Source: Arcticibacter svalbardensis MN12-7
GTDB taxonomy: Bacteria; Bacteroidota; Bacteroidia; Sphingobacteriales; Sphingobacteriaceae
Direction of reading: 5' to 3'
NCBI RefSeq assembly: GCF_000403135.1
Contig: NZ_AQPN01000079.1
Span: 1 to 64,000 of the forward strand
DNA: 64,000 nucleotides
This document shows positions 9,071 to 17,863 of this stretch, piece after piece. Under the pieces are notes generated by a model. The model saw only the letters and a list, made by a program, of their open reading frames with translations. It made no database searches and was not told where the DNA came from. The translations under genes and the position numbers were made by a program. Within the stretch, counting starts at the first letter, position 1; each line of letters starts with the position of its first letter.

Positions 9071-11026
9071 TTAATTGTATGGTTCTAGTTTAAAAATATG
9101 AGCAGGCATTTCATAAGGATTCAGTTGAACGTAATTCCATTCATCCTGCCAGGTGTAAGTACTACCACTTAGCAAGTCTTTTAATCGATACTGGTTTCCA
9201 GGTTTGATTCCCAAATGATCTGCCGGCAACTTAATGTGTGCGCCTTGAAGATTAAATACATCCAGATTAACTACGACAAGGATGATATTACCCGATTCCG
9301 GATCTTTCTTTGCGTAACTGATGATCTGGTCATTGGTGGTTTCTGCAAAGGCAATGTTCCATGTCGTTTGAAGGGCTGTATTCTGATGCCTTATTTTATT
9401 TATGCGGGTGATTATTTCTTTGATTCGTGTATAACGATCCCAATCCCAATGTTTGAGTTCATACTTCTCATTGTTGGTATACTCTTCCTTTCCAGGGTGG
9501 GTTGTGTTGATGCCAAATTCATAAACCGGCCCATAGATTCCGTAGTTGGAGGAAAGTGTAGACGCAAGGATAATCCGCATGATATGTGCGTTTTCCCCTC
9601 CTGATGCTAATTCGGGAGGAAGTATATCTGGTGTATTGGGCCAGAAATTGGGTCTAAAAAAGAACCGCATCTGGGAATTAACCAGTTCATTCATATATTC
9701 TTCAATATCGTGCTTGGTATTACGCCAGGTGAAATAGGTGTATGACTGCGTAAAGCCAGCTTTTCCAAGTCGTTCCATTAACCTTGGTCGGGTAAATGCC
9801 TCTGCCAGGAAGATGACATCAGGATATTTCTTCCTTATTCCGGCAATCATCCATTCCCAAAAGAGAAAAGCTTTGGTATGTGGATTATCAATTCTGAAAA
9901 TACGTACCCCTTGATCTATCCAGTACAAGATTACATCCTGAAGTTCCTGCCATAGGTCTTTCCAATCTTCTGTTTCAAAGTTGATTGGGAGAATATCTTC
10001 GTACTTTTTAGGGGGATTTTCTGCATATTGTACAGATCCATCAGGGCGCCACTTAAACCATTGGGGATGATCTTTTACATAAGGATGATCGGGTGCACAT
10101 TGGTAAGCGATATCCATTGCGATTTCAATCCCTGTTTTCTTAGCCTCTTCTACTAACGTCTTGAAATCTTCTAGAGATCCCAGTTCAGGATGGATGTCCT
10201 TATGCCCACCGGTTCGGTTTCCTATGGCCCATGGTGATCCTGGATCTTCTGCTGTAGCCACAAGTGAGTTATTCTTTCCTTTCCGGTTTTTCTCCCCAAT
10301 AGGATGAATGGGAGGGAAATACAAAACATCAAAGCCCATTTTGGCTACCCGTGGCAAGAGTTTTTGTACATCCTGAAAGGTTCCATGTTCGCCTTGGGCT
10401 GCTGATGCTGACCGGGGAAAAAGCTCATACCAGGAACTAAAAGCTGCTTTTTTACGCTCGGTTTCTATTTCGTGCTGCGGGGACAGGCTGATTAGATTCT
10501 CGTCCTTGTAACTTCGTACCACTTCAGTGAGTTCAGTATTCATGGCCAGAACAACTCCATCCTCCTGACTGATTGGATCTTTTAAAGCACTAATCCAAAA
10601 GTCTATTTGTGCCTTTTCTATTTTAGAGACCTTCAGCTGAGCTTGTTCAATTAAGTCCGCACCAATCTGCAGGTCGACGCTTAAGTCCTGCCCTGCCGCT
10701 TGTTTTTTCTTAAGTCCCTTTTGCCAGGTAATAAAGTGATCCACCCATCCCTGTACTTTGAACGTGTAAAAGCCTTGTTTGTCGGTTTTTAGCTGATATG
10801 CCCAACGATCATTGATGATGTGACTCATCGGATATTCTACCCAATCGGGATCATCTATATGTCTGACCAGCACGCTAGCAGCAATCTCATCATGTCCGTC
10901 GCTGAAGATATCAGCAGAAATAGTGATGTACTCGTCCACTGCAGACTTAGCAGGATATTGTCCCCCTTCTACTACCGGAGAAACGTTACTTATAATTACT
11001 CTTCTTCGGCCTTTGGAATCAACCAT
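9071..11026 (-). CDS. glgE: GlgE maltosyltransferase
   Basis: GlgE (alpha-1,4-glucan:maltose-1-phosphate maltosyltransferase, GH13_3) extends alpha-1,4-glucan by maltose units. The 651 residues show an N-terminal beta domain (about 1-110), a helical insert, and a barrel with D380 in FRIDNPHTK as nucleophile and E409 in FLAEAFTRP as acid/base. The 29-residue spacing matches the characterised Streptomyces enzyme (D394/E423). YFPPIHPIGEKNRKGKNN is also typical. It is the first gene of the operon; 171 bases separate it from the DUF1275 gene upstream, where its promoter should lie. Substrate would come from the TreS-maltokinase fusion next to it. Confidence 0.96.
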   Translation of the reverse strand: MVDSKGRRRVIISNVSPVVEGGQYPAKSAVDEYITISADIFSDGHDEIAASVLVRHIDDPDWVEYPMSHIINDRWAYQLKTDKQGFYTFKVQGWVDHFITWQKGLKKKQAAGQDLSVDLQIGADLIEQAQLKVSKIEKAQIDFWISALKDPISQEDGVVLAMNTELTEVVRSYKDENLISLSPQHEIETERKKAAFSSWYELFPRSASAAQGEHGTFQDVQKLLPRVAKMGFDVLYFPPIHPIGEKNRKGKNNSLVATAEDPGSPWAIGNRTGGHKDIHPELGSLEDFKTLVEEAKKTGIEIAMDIAYQCAPDHPYVKDHPQWFKWRPDGSVQYAENPPKKYEDILPINFETEDWKDLWQELQDVILYWIDQGVRIFRIDNPHTKAFLFWEWMIAGIRKKYPDVIFLAEAFTRPRLMERLGKAGFTQSYTYFTWRNTKHDIEEYMNELVNSQMRFFFRPNFWPNTPDILPPELASGGENAHIMRIILASTLSSNYGIYGPVYEFGINTTHPGKEEYTNNEKYELKHWDWDRYTRIKEIITRINKIRHQNTALQTTWNIAFAETTNDQIISYAKKDPESGNIILVVVNLDVFNLQGAHIKLPADHLGIKPGNQYRLKDLLSGSTYTWQDEWNYVQLNPYEMPAHIFKLEPYN

Positions 11027-11197
11027 GTAGTTTAGTTTAATTAATTAGAAATTGCCTGCAGGACAGGTCCACAATAATTCAAAGTGACAACCAAGTTGCT
11101 ATAAGAAAAGTTTGAATAGAAAAGAGGAAAATTAATATGGTTAATTCTGAACTATCTTGAAAAGGTTAGAAAATTCATTTAGAAGAGTAATTAAAGA

Positions 11198-11950
11198 TTA
11201 CCGGCGGTAAAAAGAGTGTAAGCCTCTTTTACTCTTCACTCTACGAAAAAAGAGAACGGTTTTGAAACGAAACATATCATAAATCATGACAGCCATCAAG
11301 ATAAATGCAGGCAGGTAAAAGGTATGGTAGTAATACCGTTTAAAGAGTAGACCTCCTGCAATGCCTCCAAAAAAGAAGAAAAAGATAATCACTAAATAAA
11401 GCATGATCTTGGGACGAAGAGCTGCCTTAGTTTTAACATCGCCATAGATAGACTTTGCCAGGGCGATCCCCAGATCAGTAAACATACCCGTCAAATGTGT
11501 GGTTCGAACTACTGAGCCGGAAATTTCGGATACTAAGGCATTTTGCAGACCCATAGCAAACAGTAGGCTACCACCAAAAATCTCGGTGCTGACAATAGAA
11601 TAATCGAAGTCGTAACCAAAATACCCAACCAGGAGAAGAATAATTATTTCGACGATTATAGGAACCGTAAAAGCAAAACGTTTGTTATTGGTGGTGAGCC
11701 TTAACCAAAGACTGGAAAAGAAGGCGCCTGCAAGAAATGTGAGCATCCATAGGCCAATCATACGTGCAGAAGAAAAATTACCATTGGAAAGCTGATCTGC
11801 AAAAACAGCCACATGGCCGGTTACATTCGTGGTTAAAATGCCAAAAGCGATAAAACCAGTGACATTTACTACTCCTGCACTCATACACAACAATAGAGCT
11901 AATCGGATATTATTTTTATGGGTTCTGCGTTGTCCGGTATGATGAAACAT
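11198..11950 (-). CDS. DUF1275 (YoaK-like) membrane protein
   Basis: The 250-residue integral membrane protein has about six hydrophobic helices. It begins with a polar HHTGQRRTHKNN tail followed by LLCMSAGVVNVTGFIAFG, the typical start of the YoaK/DUF1275 family. VRTTHLTGMFTDLG near residue 155 is another conserved family motif. I chose the ATG at 11950; the alternative start seven codons upstream is possible. The biochemical function of the family is unknown. It lies between the GlgE operon and a divergently transcribed exported protein, and its 3' end is 171 bases from the glgE start. Confidence 0.88.
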   Translation of the reverse strand: MFHHTGQRRTHKNNIRLALLLCMSAGVVNVTGFIAFGILTTNVTGHVAVFADQLSNGNFSSARMIGLWMLTFLAGAFFSSLWLRLTTNNKRFAFTVPIIVEIIILLLVGYFGYDFDYSIVSTEIFGGSLLFAMGLQNALVSEISGSVVRTTHLTGMFTDLGIALAKSIYGDVKTKAALRPKIMLYLVIIFFFFFGGIAGGLLFKRYYYHTFYLPAFILMAVMIYDMFRFKTVLFFRRVKSKRGLHSFYRR

Positions 11951-12118
11951 TATTATTTGCAAAGGTAGCAAAGCAGAAGGTAAAAAAAAATGATACTGAT
12001 CAATAAGCTTTTATCCGATTTGAATAGTAATTAGTACACTTAAATTGCCCTTTAAGCATATTTTCATATTGGCATAATTTTAGTTAATAATGTGTATCTA
12101 CTTATAAATTAAAATATT

Positions 12119-12562
12119 ATGAAAAAGCGATTAATTTTGGCGACAACATTAGCATTTGGAGGATTGATTTCCCTAAGTGCGTCAACAGCAAAAGGAAGTA
12201 CATTGGGTCATATTTTAGTACAGGATACGGTTAAAAAAACCGATTCAAGTTTAACAAATCCATCCACTGCTCCTTTACCTATGGATTCTACAAATACACG
12301 GAAACCAGTTCCTAGCAGTACACCAATTCCTAATAGGACTCCTACAACTACTGATCCAATGAGAAGACCAGTACCAAGTCCTACTAATCCTACAGATCCA
12401 GGAACAAATACGACTAGCCCAACTCCTACTCCACAAACACCAACAAGTTCTCCAAGTCCTACTGCGACACCTTTGCCAAATTCTACAAGTCCTGGTAGTC
12501 CATCAAATCCTACGACTCCAACAACAAGCCCTACAGGTTCAACAACAAGTCCAACTCCATAA
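12119..12562 (+). CDS. Exported Pro/Thr/Ser-rich protein
   Basis: The 147-residue protein starts with a signal peptide (MKKRLILATTLAFGGLI, predicted cut after the Ala-Ser-Thr-Ala region near residue 24). The rest is almost entirely P, T, S, N and G, with irregular SPTP, TPTP and NPTxP motifs. No folded domain is recognisable. It resembles a linker or stalk-like extended secreted peptide. A perfect 23-base inverted repeat begins at its last sense codons and serves as terminator. A valine/glycine-rich open frame on the opposite strand is a by-product of the repetitive composition. Confidence 0.75.
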   Translation: MKKRLILATTLAFGGLISLSASTAKGSTLGHILVQDTVKKTDSSLTNPSTAPLPMDSTNTRKPVPSSTPIPNRTPTTTDPMRRPVPSPTNPTDPGTNTTSPTPTPQTPTSSPSPTATPLPNSTSPGSPSNPTTPTTSPTGSTTSPTP

Positions 12563-12622
12563 CCGTATATTAAAAAAGCCAGAACCAATAGCTATTGAGT
12601 CTGGCTTTTTTAATATACGGTT
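12561..12622. terminator. Bidirectional terminator, perfect 23-base inverted repeat
   Basis: The arms at 12561-12583 and 12600-12622 are perfect reverse complements around a 16-base loop. The stem core is AAAAAAGCCAGA/TCTGGCTTTTTT, so each strand ends the GC part with a T run. It separates the exported Pro-rich gene (plus) from the broken GH28 gene (minus) and should work in both directions. Confidence 0.88.
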
Positions 12623-12647
12623 ATTATTATTCAAGTTGAAATAAATT

Positions 12648-13190
12648 TTATTTTTTAGCTTCTACTTCAAACATTACTTTTTCACGCACAATACCTTTTG
12701 AAGCATCAATTTGCATTTCGGAATCCTTACTTTTAACACTTACATTTTCAATCAGGGTATTTTTTGCATCATTAATGGGTATCAGCTTATCAGCAGATAT
12801 CTCTGCATTATCAAGCGTCCAATTAACTAGAGGAGATTCAGGGATTTTATTACTTTTAATAAACTGAGATGCCCGTTCGACAATGATGTCCTTCATAAAT
12901 ATATTCCGGAATGCCGGGTCAACGCATCAACAGCTCTTGGTGGAAAGCGACTAGCCAGATCGCCCATATGCACCGCACTCCCCAGCAACCATTAGCATAA
13001 ATACAGGCTCCCAATGACATCACTTCGATCCCTTCATTACGGGTAAAAACTGCGGGACGGTAATCCTCTACTTCGGAACTGAAATGCAGTTCTGCCCCCT
13101 TAATACGTCCCGTTTTCCATACACCCTTGGGTTATCAGCACAGTGCCTCCCCCTTTTTTATTTACCTGATCAATGGTAGCCTGGATCCAC
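12648..13190 (-). pseudogene. Broken GH28 polygalacturonase-like gene with missing centre
   Basis: Three GH28-like pieces lie in order on the minus strand. IQATIDQVNKKGGGTVLI (about 13141-13185) is the usual N-terminal motif. After a frame change, a piece containing GVWKTGRIKGAELHFSSE and then AVFTRNEGIEVMSLG follows (about 12990-13125). After a second frame change, DPAFRNIFMKDIIVE runs into an open frame ending at 12648, which resembles the C-terminal repeats of GH28. About 200 or more residues of the catalytic centre, including the expected Asp residues, are absent. The last part would otherwise be read as an 82-residue hypothetical protein (start 12896). GH28 enzymes cut pectic polysaccharides. 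The family call rests on recognised motifs and was not searched. Confidence 0.72.
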
Positions 13191-13297
13191 AATAAAAAGG
13201 TCCGTTTAAGTACTATAGAACTTCCAATTGAGTGATTGCTATAGTCCATTTATATCTGAATGGATAAAATAAGCATGGTTGGGGGAAATGGCCTTTC

Positions 13298-13334
13298 AAA
13301 AAAAACCTTCCTCAAATGTTTTTGAGAAAGGTTT
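13298..13334 (-). terminator. Intrinsic terminator of the small heat-shock gene
   Basis: The arms at 13303-13316 and 13321-13334 pair with one mismatch around a four-base loop. On the minus strand the hairpin is followed by eight T. It lies 40 bases after the stop of the small heat-shock gene. Confidence 0.85.
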
Positions 13335-13373
13335 CCATATTTTATATTAAACAGCTTAGTGCAAGACAATAAT

Positions 13374-13814
13374 CTAGTTTATTTCAATTTTTTTAATACT
13401 GTTTTGTATTTCGTCCTTTTTAGCTACATATATAGAAAGTACGCCATCTAGATACTTTGCTTCAATTCCTGCGTCATCAGCACTTTCAGGTAATGAGAAT
13501 GAACGAACAAAAGATTGGTAGCTAAACTCGCGTTTATTGTAGAACTTATCTTGTTCTTTTTGTTCTGACTTTTGCTCTACAGTAATGGTGAGTATTTTCT
13601 TATCGAGTTGAACACTAAAATCTTCCTTTTTTAAACCCGGAGCAGCAAGTTCAATTAAATATTTATCCTGTTGCTCACTAATGTTTACTGCAGGAACCCT
13701 TGAAACCATTCTGTCGGATAAAACAGAATCGTTAAATACAGTTTCAAACAAATCATTAAATACAGGTGCTAATACGTTGCCTCTGTTTCCGTTAGTTAAT
13801 TTAATTAGTGACAT
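13374..13814 (-). CDS. Hsp20/alpha-crystallin small heat-shock protein
   Basis: The 146-residue protein has the small heat-shock layout. A short N-terminal arm contains NDLFETVFND. The alpha-crystallin domain runs from about residue 40 (VPAVNISEQQDKYLIEL) through the GLKKEDFSVQL and KREFSYQSFVRSFSLP blocks to a C-terminal KKIEIN tail. Such proteins form oligomers that hold unfolding proteins. The start is set by a strong AAGGAGGA at 13821-13828, six bases before the ATG at 13814; such a strong site is uncommon in Bacteroidota. The gene is monocistronic with its own terminator. Confidence 0.95.
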   Translation of the reverse strand: MSLIKLTNGNRGNVLAPVFNDLFETVFNDSVLSDRMVSRVPAVNISEQQDKYLIELAAPGLKKEDFSVQLDKKILTITVEQKSEQKEQDKFYNKREFSYQSFVRSFSLPESADDAGIEAKYLDGVLSIYVAKKDEIQNSIKKIEIN

Positions 13815-13820
13815 TTTCAA

Positions 13821-13828
13821 TCCTCCTT
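13821..13828 (-). promoter_or_regulatory. Strong Shine-Dalgarno of the small heat-shock gene
   Basis: AAGGAGGA on the minus strand lies six bases before the ATG at 13814. It decides that start over the in-frame TTG two codons upstream, which would overlap the site. Confidence 0.8.
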
Positions 13829-13991
13829 TATAAATTACTTTATATTAATTGTTCTAAAATTAATACCAGTAAATCAAAGTAAATGCCATTTTTTAAATTT
13901 CAACTAACTAATTATATTGGATTAAAGAGATCGGATATTTTTACAGTTTAAGCAAATCAAATTGTCATTTTTTTATGAAAAAATGGCAGTA

Positions 13992-15386
13992 TTAATAAGC
14001 GCGATCTTCCTTTTTAAAAGTATTGATCACGGTTAACAAAACAATTTTCACATCCAATGAAAGGCGCCAGCTTTCCATATACATTAAATCATATTCAACC
14101 CTTTTTCGCATCAGTTCGGGGTCCTCTGTTTCTCCGCGGTATCCATTCACTTGGGCAAGTCCGCTGATTCCTGGTTTAAGAAACTGGCGAACCATATACT
14201 GATCAATTATAGCACTATATTGTTCGGTGTGTTTTAACATATGAGGACGTGGACCGATAACACTCATGTTACCTATCAGCACGTTAAAAAATTGGGGAAG
14301 TTCATCAATACTGGTACGTCGCATGAATCTTCCGATTGGGGTAATCCGATCATCATCCTTGGTAGCCTGCTTATTGTTACTATCGTTGTTCATCCGCATG
14401 CTTCTAAACTTGTAACAACCAAAGGTTTCGTTGTTCCTTCCACTTCGGGGTTGTTTAAAAAAAACAGGGCCCTTACTTTGCCATTTAATAAGAATAGCCA
14501 GAATAGGCACCAGCCAGCTAAGCAGAAAAACGATAACAAAGCTGCTGAAGAATATATCAAAAAGGCGCTTTCTGAACCTGTTTCTTATGATTTCCAAAGG
14601 TTCATGACGCAAGCTAATTACCGTAAACTGCCCCATGTGCTCAGTGGTATAAGACATCGACAAACTACCCATTAAGTCAGGTACTATATTTAATCGAACA
14701 CAAGCTTTTTCTGCCTCTTCATCCAGCGCATGGGCATACTTCAAATGCTGATGATTCAAAATGATGTATATGTCGTTTATCCCATTTGATGCGCAATCTA
14801 AAAACACCTCTGAAACTATGGATGACAACTTATTGTTTTTCTTATCAATCAAATCGCTATCGCTATCAAATTTAAATCCACGGAAATGATAGTTTTGGTC
14901 CATTTCAAGACTTGATGCCAATCGAAGACCCATATTATTTTTGGGAATTATTAATACCGGACGCCTGACATTTAAATATCTGAACATCCCTAATTCAACA
15001 AATGCTGCGGCCAGTCTGCTTATAAAAAACATAATACCCAAGCAGCTATAGTATGCAATAATAAAATCAGAAGGCACAAATCGTCTTATTCCTGAAAAGA
15101 ACAAATAAAAACCCATTAATACAAAGTGTGCTAAGTAGGCTTTAAAGCATGATTTAAATATGGTTCTTAAATTAAGTAACCTGTCTTTCCGATACATACC
15201 GAAAAAACTGGATAAAAAAAGCCATACTATATTATTGATGAGTATAATATTTTTGTGAGACCCTTGAAATGAGGCAGGATTAATTCCAAAAACAAGATAC
15301 CATGCAAAAAAGAAAGCACAATTTATAACCAAAAGGTCTGTTATAATAAGCAGATAATGCAGTATGTAAGAATAGCGTGTTTTCAT
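13992..15386 (-). CDS. Polyprenyl-phosphate sugar-1-phosphate transferase (exopolysaccharide initiation)
   Basis: The 464-residue protein of the WcaJ/polyprenyl glycosylphosphotransferase family transfers a sugar-1-phosphate, often glucose, to undecaprenyl phosphate to start repeat-unit assembly at the inner membrane. Four N-terminal transmembrane helices (about residues 10-130) precede a CoA-binding-like middle domain. The catalytic domain starts with a membrane re-entrant helix at about 270 (KRLFDIFFSSFVIV) and contains PVFFKQPRSGRN, YKFRSMR, DELPQFFNVL and MSVIGPRP. It is the distal gene of the minus-strand arm, 485 bases after the SAF-domain oxidoreductase, so it may have its own promoter. 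The exact sugar cannot be read. Confidence 0.94.
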   Translation of the reverse strand: MKTRYSYILHYLLIITDLLVINCAFFFAWYLVFGINPASFQGSHKNIILINNIVWLFLSSFFGMYRKDRLLNLRTIFKSCFKAYLAHFVLMGFYLFFSGIRRFVPSDFIIAYYSCLGIMFFISRLAAAFVELGMFRYLNVRRPVLIIPKNNMGLRLASSLEMDQNYHFRGFKFDSDSDLIDKKNNKLSSIVSEVFLDCASNGINDIYIILNHQHLKYAHALDEEAEKACVRLNIVPDLMGSLSMSYTTEHMGQFTVISLRHEPLEIIRNRFRKRLFDIFFSSFVIVFLLSWLVPILAILIKWQSKGPVFFKQPRSGRNNETFGCYKFRSMRMNNDSNNKQATKDDDRITPIGRFMRRTSIDELPQFFNVLIGNMSVIGPRPHMLKHTEQYSAIIDQYMVRQFLKPGISGLAQVNGYRGETEDPELMRKRVEYDLMYMESWRLSLDVKIVLLTVINTFKKEDRAY

Positions 15387-15724
15387 TAAAATCTTAGACA
15401 GTAGGCGAAGAAGACAACTTCTGATTCAAATATATCAATGTTATTTTAGATATATGAATAAGTTGAGGTGGTTATACAACTATTATTTCTTGTTAAGCAA
15501 GGAAGGTAATTGGTTGATTTTCAATATTCAGCTTGACTGAATGAGCGCTATAGGATTTATAAAATTAATTTCCTCTATTTCTTTCAGATGGAATCCCAGC
15601 TTTTTATCTAGGTTGCAATATTAATAATAACACCGGTATTTGATAGATTAAACAAACACCCAATGTTATTATTAAGTTATTAAAGGAGAATCATGATACG
15701 TAATTTAGATTCTGTTAGAAATCG
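15387..15724. other. Intergenic region, no convincing gene
   Basis: This AT-rich spacer lies upstream of the sugar-phosphate transferase. A plus-strand AAAGGAG at about 15681 precedes an ATG at 15693, but the frame closes after 11 codons. No clear promoter, repeat or RNA structure was recognised. Confidence 0.5.
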
Positions 15725-15835
15725 TTAATAATCAAAATCTCTTACGTAAGCTAAACACGCAACCCCTATAAGTACTAAAGTGATACCAGATAGGAGAATA
15801 ATCCGGATATTTCGTAAAACAAAATTTTTAGTCAT
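15725..15835 (-). CDS. Possible 36-residue single-span membrane peptide
   Basis: A short frame reads MTKNFVLRNIRIILLSG and continues with a hydrophobic stretch ITLVLIGVACLAYV before VRDFDY and TAA. The pattern, basic N-terminus then one helix then short acidic tail, is that of a small inner-membrane peptide. It lies 36 bases downstream of the SAF-domain oxidoreductase stop on the same strand. There is no family evidence and no strong ribosome site, so it could be chance. Confidence 0.35.
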   Translation of the reverse strand: MTKNFVLRNIRIILLSGITLVLIGVACLAYVRDFDY

Positions 15836-15871
15836 AATAATATAGGGTTAATGAGGTTAGCTAATTCATTT

Positions 15872-17194
15872 TTATGATAACAATGTGCTGGGATTAGCAG
15901 CTACATGGAAGTATTCATTTTGCTCTTTACGTAGCTGATCAATAAGCCTTCCTTCTGGCAAGATTACATCATCGTAAGTAAGCGCTTGATCTTTTGGTAT
16001 ATCATTTTTCAAAACACAACCCTCGGCTACACCAATAGGTAAAAGATTTTCCAATTCTGTTATGTTGGCATTTTCGCAAACACCATATGTCATATAATGA
16101 CCTATCCCGTCAATGACATCTCCGCTTTTCAGATCGACTTTTGCAATGGCTACAACTTCAACACATGGGGCTCCAAGAGGGGCTAATGCGGCATCATGGA
16201 ACAATACTGCCCTGGCGACAGTTAATGGCACCTCAAAATGACATAAATGATAAGGAGTGTAAAATAAATATAAAGGACCTTCACCTAGCTTATACAGATT
16301 CAGGTAATGTTGCTGAATGGGATGATCATGTGTACCCAGGACAAATACGCCCGGACCGGGATCAGCACCTACAACATAATCAACTATGCCGGGACCGTTT
16401 ATCAAGTCCTCTAAGGGGTATGAATTTAAGATATCCTTCAGCGGAGTGCCCGATGGAACTGATGGTCCATGCATGCCTCGTTTGGCCACTCGCATACCCG
16501 TGCCATTGGCTACAATAGCCTGCTCAAAGGAGATTTTACTTCCATCTGCAAAGGAGGCTACCATTGCAGGCTTTTGTCCCCATTTTTTAGCAAATGCCTC
16601 TTGGGTAGTTGGATTCCTGTAGGGATCATGAAGTCCTTTTATATTACCACAAAGTACAGGTTTGACGCCTAATGACTTAACGAAGCGGAATAAATTCATC
16701 TCTACACCAGGTTGATCACCATCAACATTAGTAAAAATAACACCAGCCTGATCGGCATACACTTTTAGGATAGGTCCAACCGTACCGTCGACCTCTGCAT
16801 CCATCAAAATAATGTGTTTTTTATTCTTAATGGTGCGCAGTGCTATTTGAGCTCCAAACTCAACTGCTCCGGTGACTTCAATGATAGCATCTATACCTTC
16901 AGCCTGACACAGCAGCATGGCGTCACCTGTAATACTATATTTACCATCACGAATATTATCTTCCAGTTCGGTAAGGGAAGTTATTTCGTGTACTTCTGAT
17001 ACACCCGCTTCAGTGTAGGCATGTCTAGCCTTATCAATTGTACGGTTAGCAATGGCCACTAATTCCATTCCAGGCACATAATTACATATTTGAAGTGCAA
17101 TACCCCGGCCCATAAATCCGGCTCCTACCATGCCTACTCTAATTGGTTTATTTTCTGCTTGACGTTTAGCAAGCGCAGTGTCTACAATGATCAT
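15872..17194 (-). CDS. NAD(P)-dependent oxidoreductase with C-terminal SAF domain
   Basis: The protein has 440 residues. The N-terminal Rossmann fold (RVGMVGAGFMGRGIALQI, residues about 19-36) resembles homoserine-dehydrogenase-like oxidoreductases. A central catalytic domain follows, and the last 100 residues include a SAF-type domain (DLKSGDVIDGIGHYMTYG, then LPIGVAEGCVLKNDIPKD). Members occur in nucleotide-sugar and exopolysaccharide clusters beside cytidylyltransferases. Here it follows rfbC and is probably the last gene of the rfbF-epimerase-rfbC group. It may reduce or rearrange an NDP-sugar intermediate; substrate unknown. A gap of 117 bases separates it from rfbC. Confidence 0.85.
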   Translation of the reverse strand: MIIVDTALAKRQAENKPIRVGMVGAGFMGRGIALQICNYVPGMELVAIANRTIDKARHAYTEAGVSEVHEITSLTELEDNIRDGKYSITGDAMLLCQAEGIDAIIEVTGAVEFGAQIALRTIKNKKHIILMDAEVDGTVGPILKVYADQAGVIFTNVDGDQPGVEMNLFRFVKSLGVKPVLCGNIKGLHDPYRNPTTQEAFAKKWGQKPAMVASFADGSKISFEQAIVANGTGMRVAKRGMHGPSVPSGTPLKDILNSYPLEDLINGPGIVDYVVGADPGPGVFVLGTHDHPIQQHYLNLYKLGEGPLYLFYTPYHLCHFEVPLTVARAVLFHDAALAPLGAPCVEVVAIAKVDLKSGDVIDGIGHYMTYGVCENANITELENLLPIGVAEGCVLKNDIPKDQALTYDDVILPEGRLIDQLRKEQNEYFHVAANPSTLLS

Positions 17195-17311
17195 GAGATT
17201 TAATTTCGTAAAATAATGATTATTAATTTCCTGAAGCTTTGACTTTAATACCTCTTGAGCTCTTTTGGCTCCATTAGCTCAGGATTTAGATGTATCTTAA
17301 ATTCAGATCAG

Positions 17312-17854
17312 CTAAGAAGGATAAACACCTTCAAGAAGAGGATGAGCTAAATCTTTTTCTGATACAAGAACAGGTTGAATCGGCCATACAATCTGGATAG
17401 CAGGATCATCATAACGGAAGCCACGTTCAGCACCTGGAATATAACCTTGAGTAACCTGATACGTGACATCTGTATGGTCCTGTAAGGTGATAAATCCATG
17501 AGCAAATCCCTCTGGAACATAGAGCATCCTGTAACTATCGGCGGTTAGTTCTACACCTATCCATTCTTTATAGGTAGCTGAATTTTCACGCATATCTATG
17601 ATCACATCACAAATTGCACCTCTTGTACAACGAACCAGTTTGGTTTCTTCATAGGGAGCTACCTGCATATGCATTCCCCTTAGTGTTCCTTTTATCTTAT
17701 TATAACTGACATTAGACTGCTCAATTGAGGTATTTAGACCATAAGATTTAAATTCTTCCTTACAGTAAGAGCGGCCAAAAAAGCCTCTCTCATCTTCCAA
17801 TCTCTTCACATCAATAATATATGCACCTTTCAATTTGGTTTCTGAAAATATCAT
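17312..17854 (-). CDS. rfbC: dTDP-4-dehydrorhamnose 3,5-epimerase-like protein
   Basis: The 180-residue cupin enzyme matches the RfbC/RmlC family. It shows RLEDERGFFGRSYCKEEF, the conserved GTLRGMH with the catalytic His, GAICDVIIDMR, and YVPEGFAHGFITL. The family epimerises C3 and C5 of 4-keto-6-deoxy nucleotide sugars. Because the neighbour is a CTP-dependent transferase, the true substrate may be a CDP-linked or related keto sugar rather than the dTDP sugar. It is 9 bases downstream of the epimerase gene, so they are co-transcribed. Confidence 0.9.
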   Translation of the reverse strand: MIFSETKLKGAYIIDVKRLEDERGFFGRSYCKEEFKSYGLNTSIEQSNVSYNKIKGTLRGMHMQVAPYEETKLVRCTRGAICDVIIDMRENSATYKEWIGVELTADSYRMLYVPEGFAHGFITLQDHTDVTYQVTQGYIPGAERGFRYDDPAIQIVWPIQPVLVSEKDLAHPLLEGVYPS

Positions 17855-17863
17855 TTTATATGC

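Noticed and set aside
9215-9604. 129-residue frame antisense to glgE
   Set aside because: It lies opposite a well-supported GH13 gene and shows no domain or ribosome site.
12208-12588. Valine/glycine-rich open frame opposite the Pro-rich protein gene
   Set aside because: It is the complement of PTS-rich codons, has no start context and overlaps the terminator; the plus-strand frame has a clear signal peptide.
14241-14675. 144-residue frame antisense to the sugar-phosphate transferase
   Set aside because: Shadow of a gene with clear catalytic motifs on the other strand.
15693-15728. Strong AAAGGAG before an ATG giving MIRNLDSVRNR
   Set aside because: Only 11 codons with no conserved partner downstream; could be a leader peptide but nothing supports it.
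17195-17285. Open stretch ANGAKRAQEVLKSKLQEINN upstream of the SAF-domain gene, suggesting a tail of a deleted gene
   Set aside because: No start codon, about 28 codons, and no recognised family; a chance open frame is as likely.
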